This document shows positions 63,667-64,000 of a stretch of 64,000 bases of DNA, piece by piece. The stretch comes from Sophora flavescens (lineage: Eukaryota > Streptophyta > Magnoliopsida > Fabales > Fabaceae): contig CM061064.1 of NCBI GenBank assembly GCA_030762895.1, positions 241,457,086 through 241,521,085 on the forward strand, written 5' to 3'. The position numbers and the translations under genes are program-made. The notes below the pieces were generated by a model. It did not search any database. It was not told the origin of the DNA and saw only the letters and a program-made list of their open reading frames with translations. Positions within the stretch are counted from its first letter, which is position 1; every line of letters begins with the position of its first letter.

Positions 63667-63833
63667 ATGGATCATAGTTGGATGGTTTGTAAGCGCACTA
63701 GTGCTGAGTATTTGAAGGGGTGGGAGAATTTATAGAATTTGCTCAAAGGAATGTTCCTAATAGTAATGGAATGTTCTGTTGTCCTTGCGTCAAGTGTTTG
63801 AATATGAGGAATTGTACGGTGAAGGATATATGG
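63667..63833 (+). pseudogene. CACTA transposase gene, transposase-associated N-terminal domain, frameshifted and truncated
   Basis: The frame opening at 63667 begins MDHSWM and continues with SAEYLKGWE, matching the start of the transposase-associated domain found at the N terminus of plant CACTA transposases. This region precedes the catalytic transposase in the intact protein, which acts in the nucleus on the element's own ends. After about codon 20 the frame hits a stop (TAG, 63733-63735). The domain continues in another frame from 63726 (EFIEFAQRN, then CCPCVKC at 63777-63797, the expected CPCxxC motif, then MRNCTVKDIW). One base appears to be missing near 63724. Homology stops at about 63833, where unrelated sequence begins, so only about 55 residues remain. 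The start was chosen because it immediately precedes the conserved DHSWM. This copy cannot encode a working protein. A sequencing error could explain the frameshift alone, but not the later break. Confidence 0.7.
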
Positions 63834-64000
63834 TCGTGCTGTCGCGCATGCGCCAAAAAGAACGAGCGGGTTTTAAAACTGTAGTTTAGGGCGACAACTC
63901 GGATGTCGTCTCACAAGGACTCTTAAAGTGTTATTTTTCACAAAAATCAGTTTTTTTTTGGGGGGGGGGGGGGGGGGTTGTTTGGATGCAATCAAAGAAA
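63834..64000 (+). other. Unrelated sequence interrupting the transposase gene, possible nested retroelement end
   Basis: From about 63834 the DNA no longer matches the transposase-associated domain. It becomes GC-richer (GCTGTCGCGCATGCGCC), then contains CGACAACTCGGATGTCG, a near inverted pair of CGACA and TGTCG, and CTCACAAGGACTC. The style is that of a long terminal repeat start. A plausible left end is the TG in TGGTCG or TGCTGTCGC. No polypurine tract, primer-binding site or second repeat is visible, so the class is undecided. Confidence 0.35.
63951..63977 (+). repeat. T9G18 homopolymer tract
   Basis: Nine T followed by eighteen G. A G run of this length is rare in plant DNA. It may be a real low-complexity tract inside the nested element or a sequencing or assembly artefact. 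The true length is uncertain. Confidence 0.9.

Larger units (their letters stand above)
60712..64000 (+). mobile_element. CACTA (En/Spm, DTC) DNA transposon, terminal ~3.3 kb, continues past the window
   Basis: The satellite stops abruptly and sequence beginning CACTAGTGGAAATAATG follows, the standard terminus of plant CACTA elements. Inside come short ACGTCAGTT-like repeats in both orientations, typical subterminal repeats bound by CACTA transposases, and a large tandem duplication. A CT-rich leader with a probable intron then leads to a start codon whose product matches the transposase-associated N-terminal domain of plant CACTA elements (MDHSWM and a CPCxxC motif). The gene points inward, so this is the transposase-proximal end. 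The coding region is broken, so this copy is unlikely to be autonomous. The other terminus is not in the window. Confidence 0.85.

Overview
The window is plant nuclear heterochromatin and contains no intact gene. About 95% of it (1-60711, apart from a 500-base N gap) is one head-to-tail satellite array of roughly 135 AT-rich monomers. Each monomer is about 453 bp. I placed the boundaries by eye on a recurring marker, ATTAGACAACTTTTACAATC, for example at 1, 455, 907, 1361 and 1817. The array is followed by the end of a CACTA (En/Spm-type) DNA transposon that runs off the right edge. The CACTA end, its transposase-associated domain and the satellite all indicate a flowering plant. The ~453-455 bp period matches my memory of a centromeric satellite reported from cowpea (Vigna unguiculata). 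A Vigna or related legume is therefore my best guess, but I could not check it by comparison.

Layout. 1-8623 is a well-preserved block of named monomer subfamilies (A, B, C, D, E, F, G, H) in higher-order order. 8624-9123 is the N gap. 9124-27309 is the same satellite full of small deletions, with monomers averaging about 436 bp. 27310-31375 returns to about 452 bp with its own subfamily. 31376-40447 is mostly an A-B-C trimer repeat of about 1.36 kb. 37723-44259 repeats the sequence of 1-6805 at an offset of about 37.7 kb, and 47868-50127 repeats 6350-8606 at an offset of about 41.5 kb. 50128-57826 holds mixed dimer and trimer repeats. 57827-60711 holds diverged and truncated monomers.

At 60712 the last monomer is cut by a CACTA terminus (CACTAGTGGAAATAATG). 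Behind it come subterminal ACGTCAGTT-type repeats and hairpins, a tandem duplication of about 0.96 kb, a CT-rich leader with a probable 5' intron, and the start of a transposase gene. That gene is frameshifted and then interrupted at about 63834 by unrelated sequence containing a T9G18 homopolymer.

The short reading frames in the array are shadows of the satellite. I see no new gene system. The points that most deserve attention concern array structure and assembly: a near-identical long segment present on both sides of the gap, a deletion-rich block with sharp edges, substitution and indel hot spots at CG-containing motifs, repeated chimeric monomers, and the CACTA insertion.
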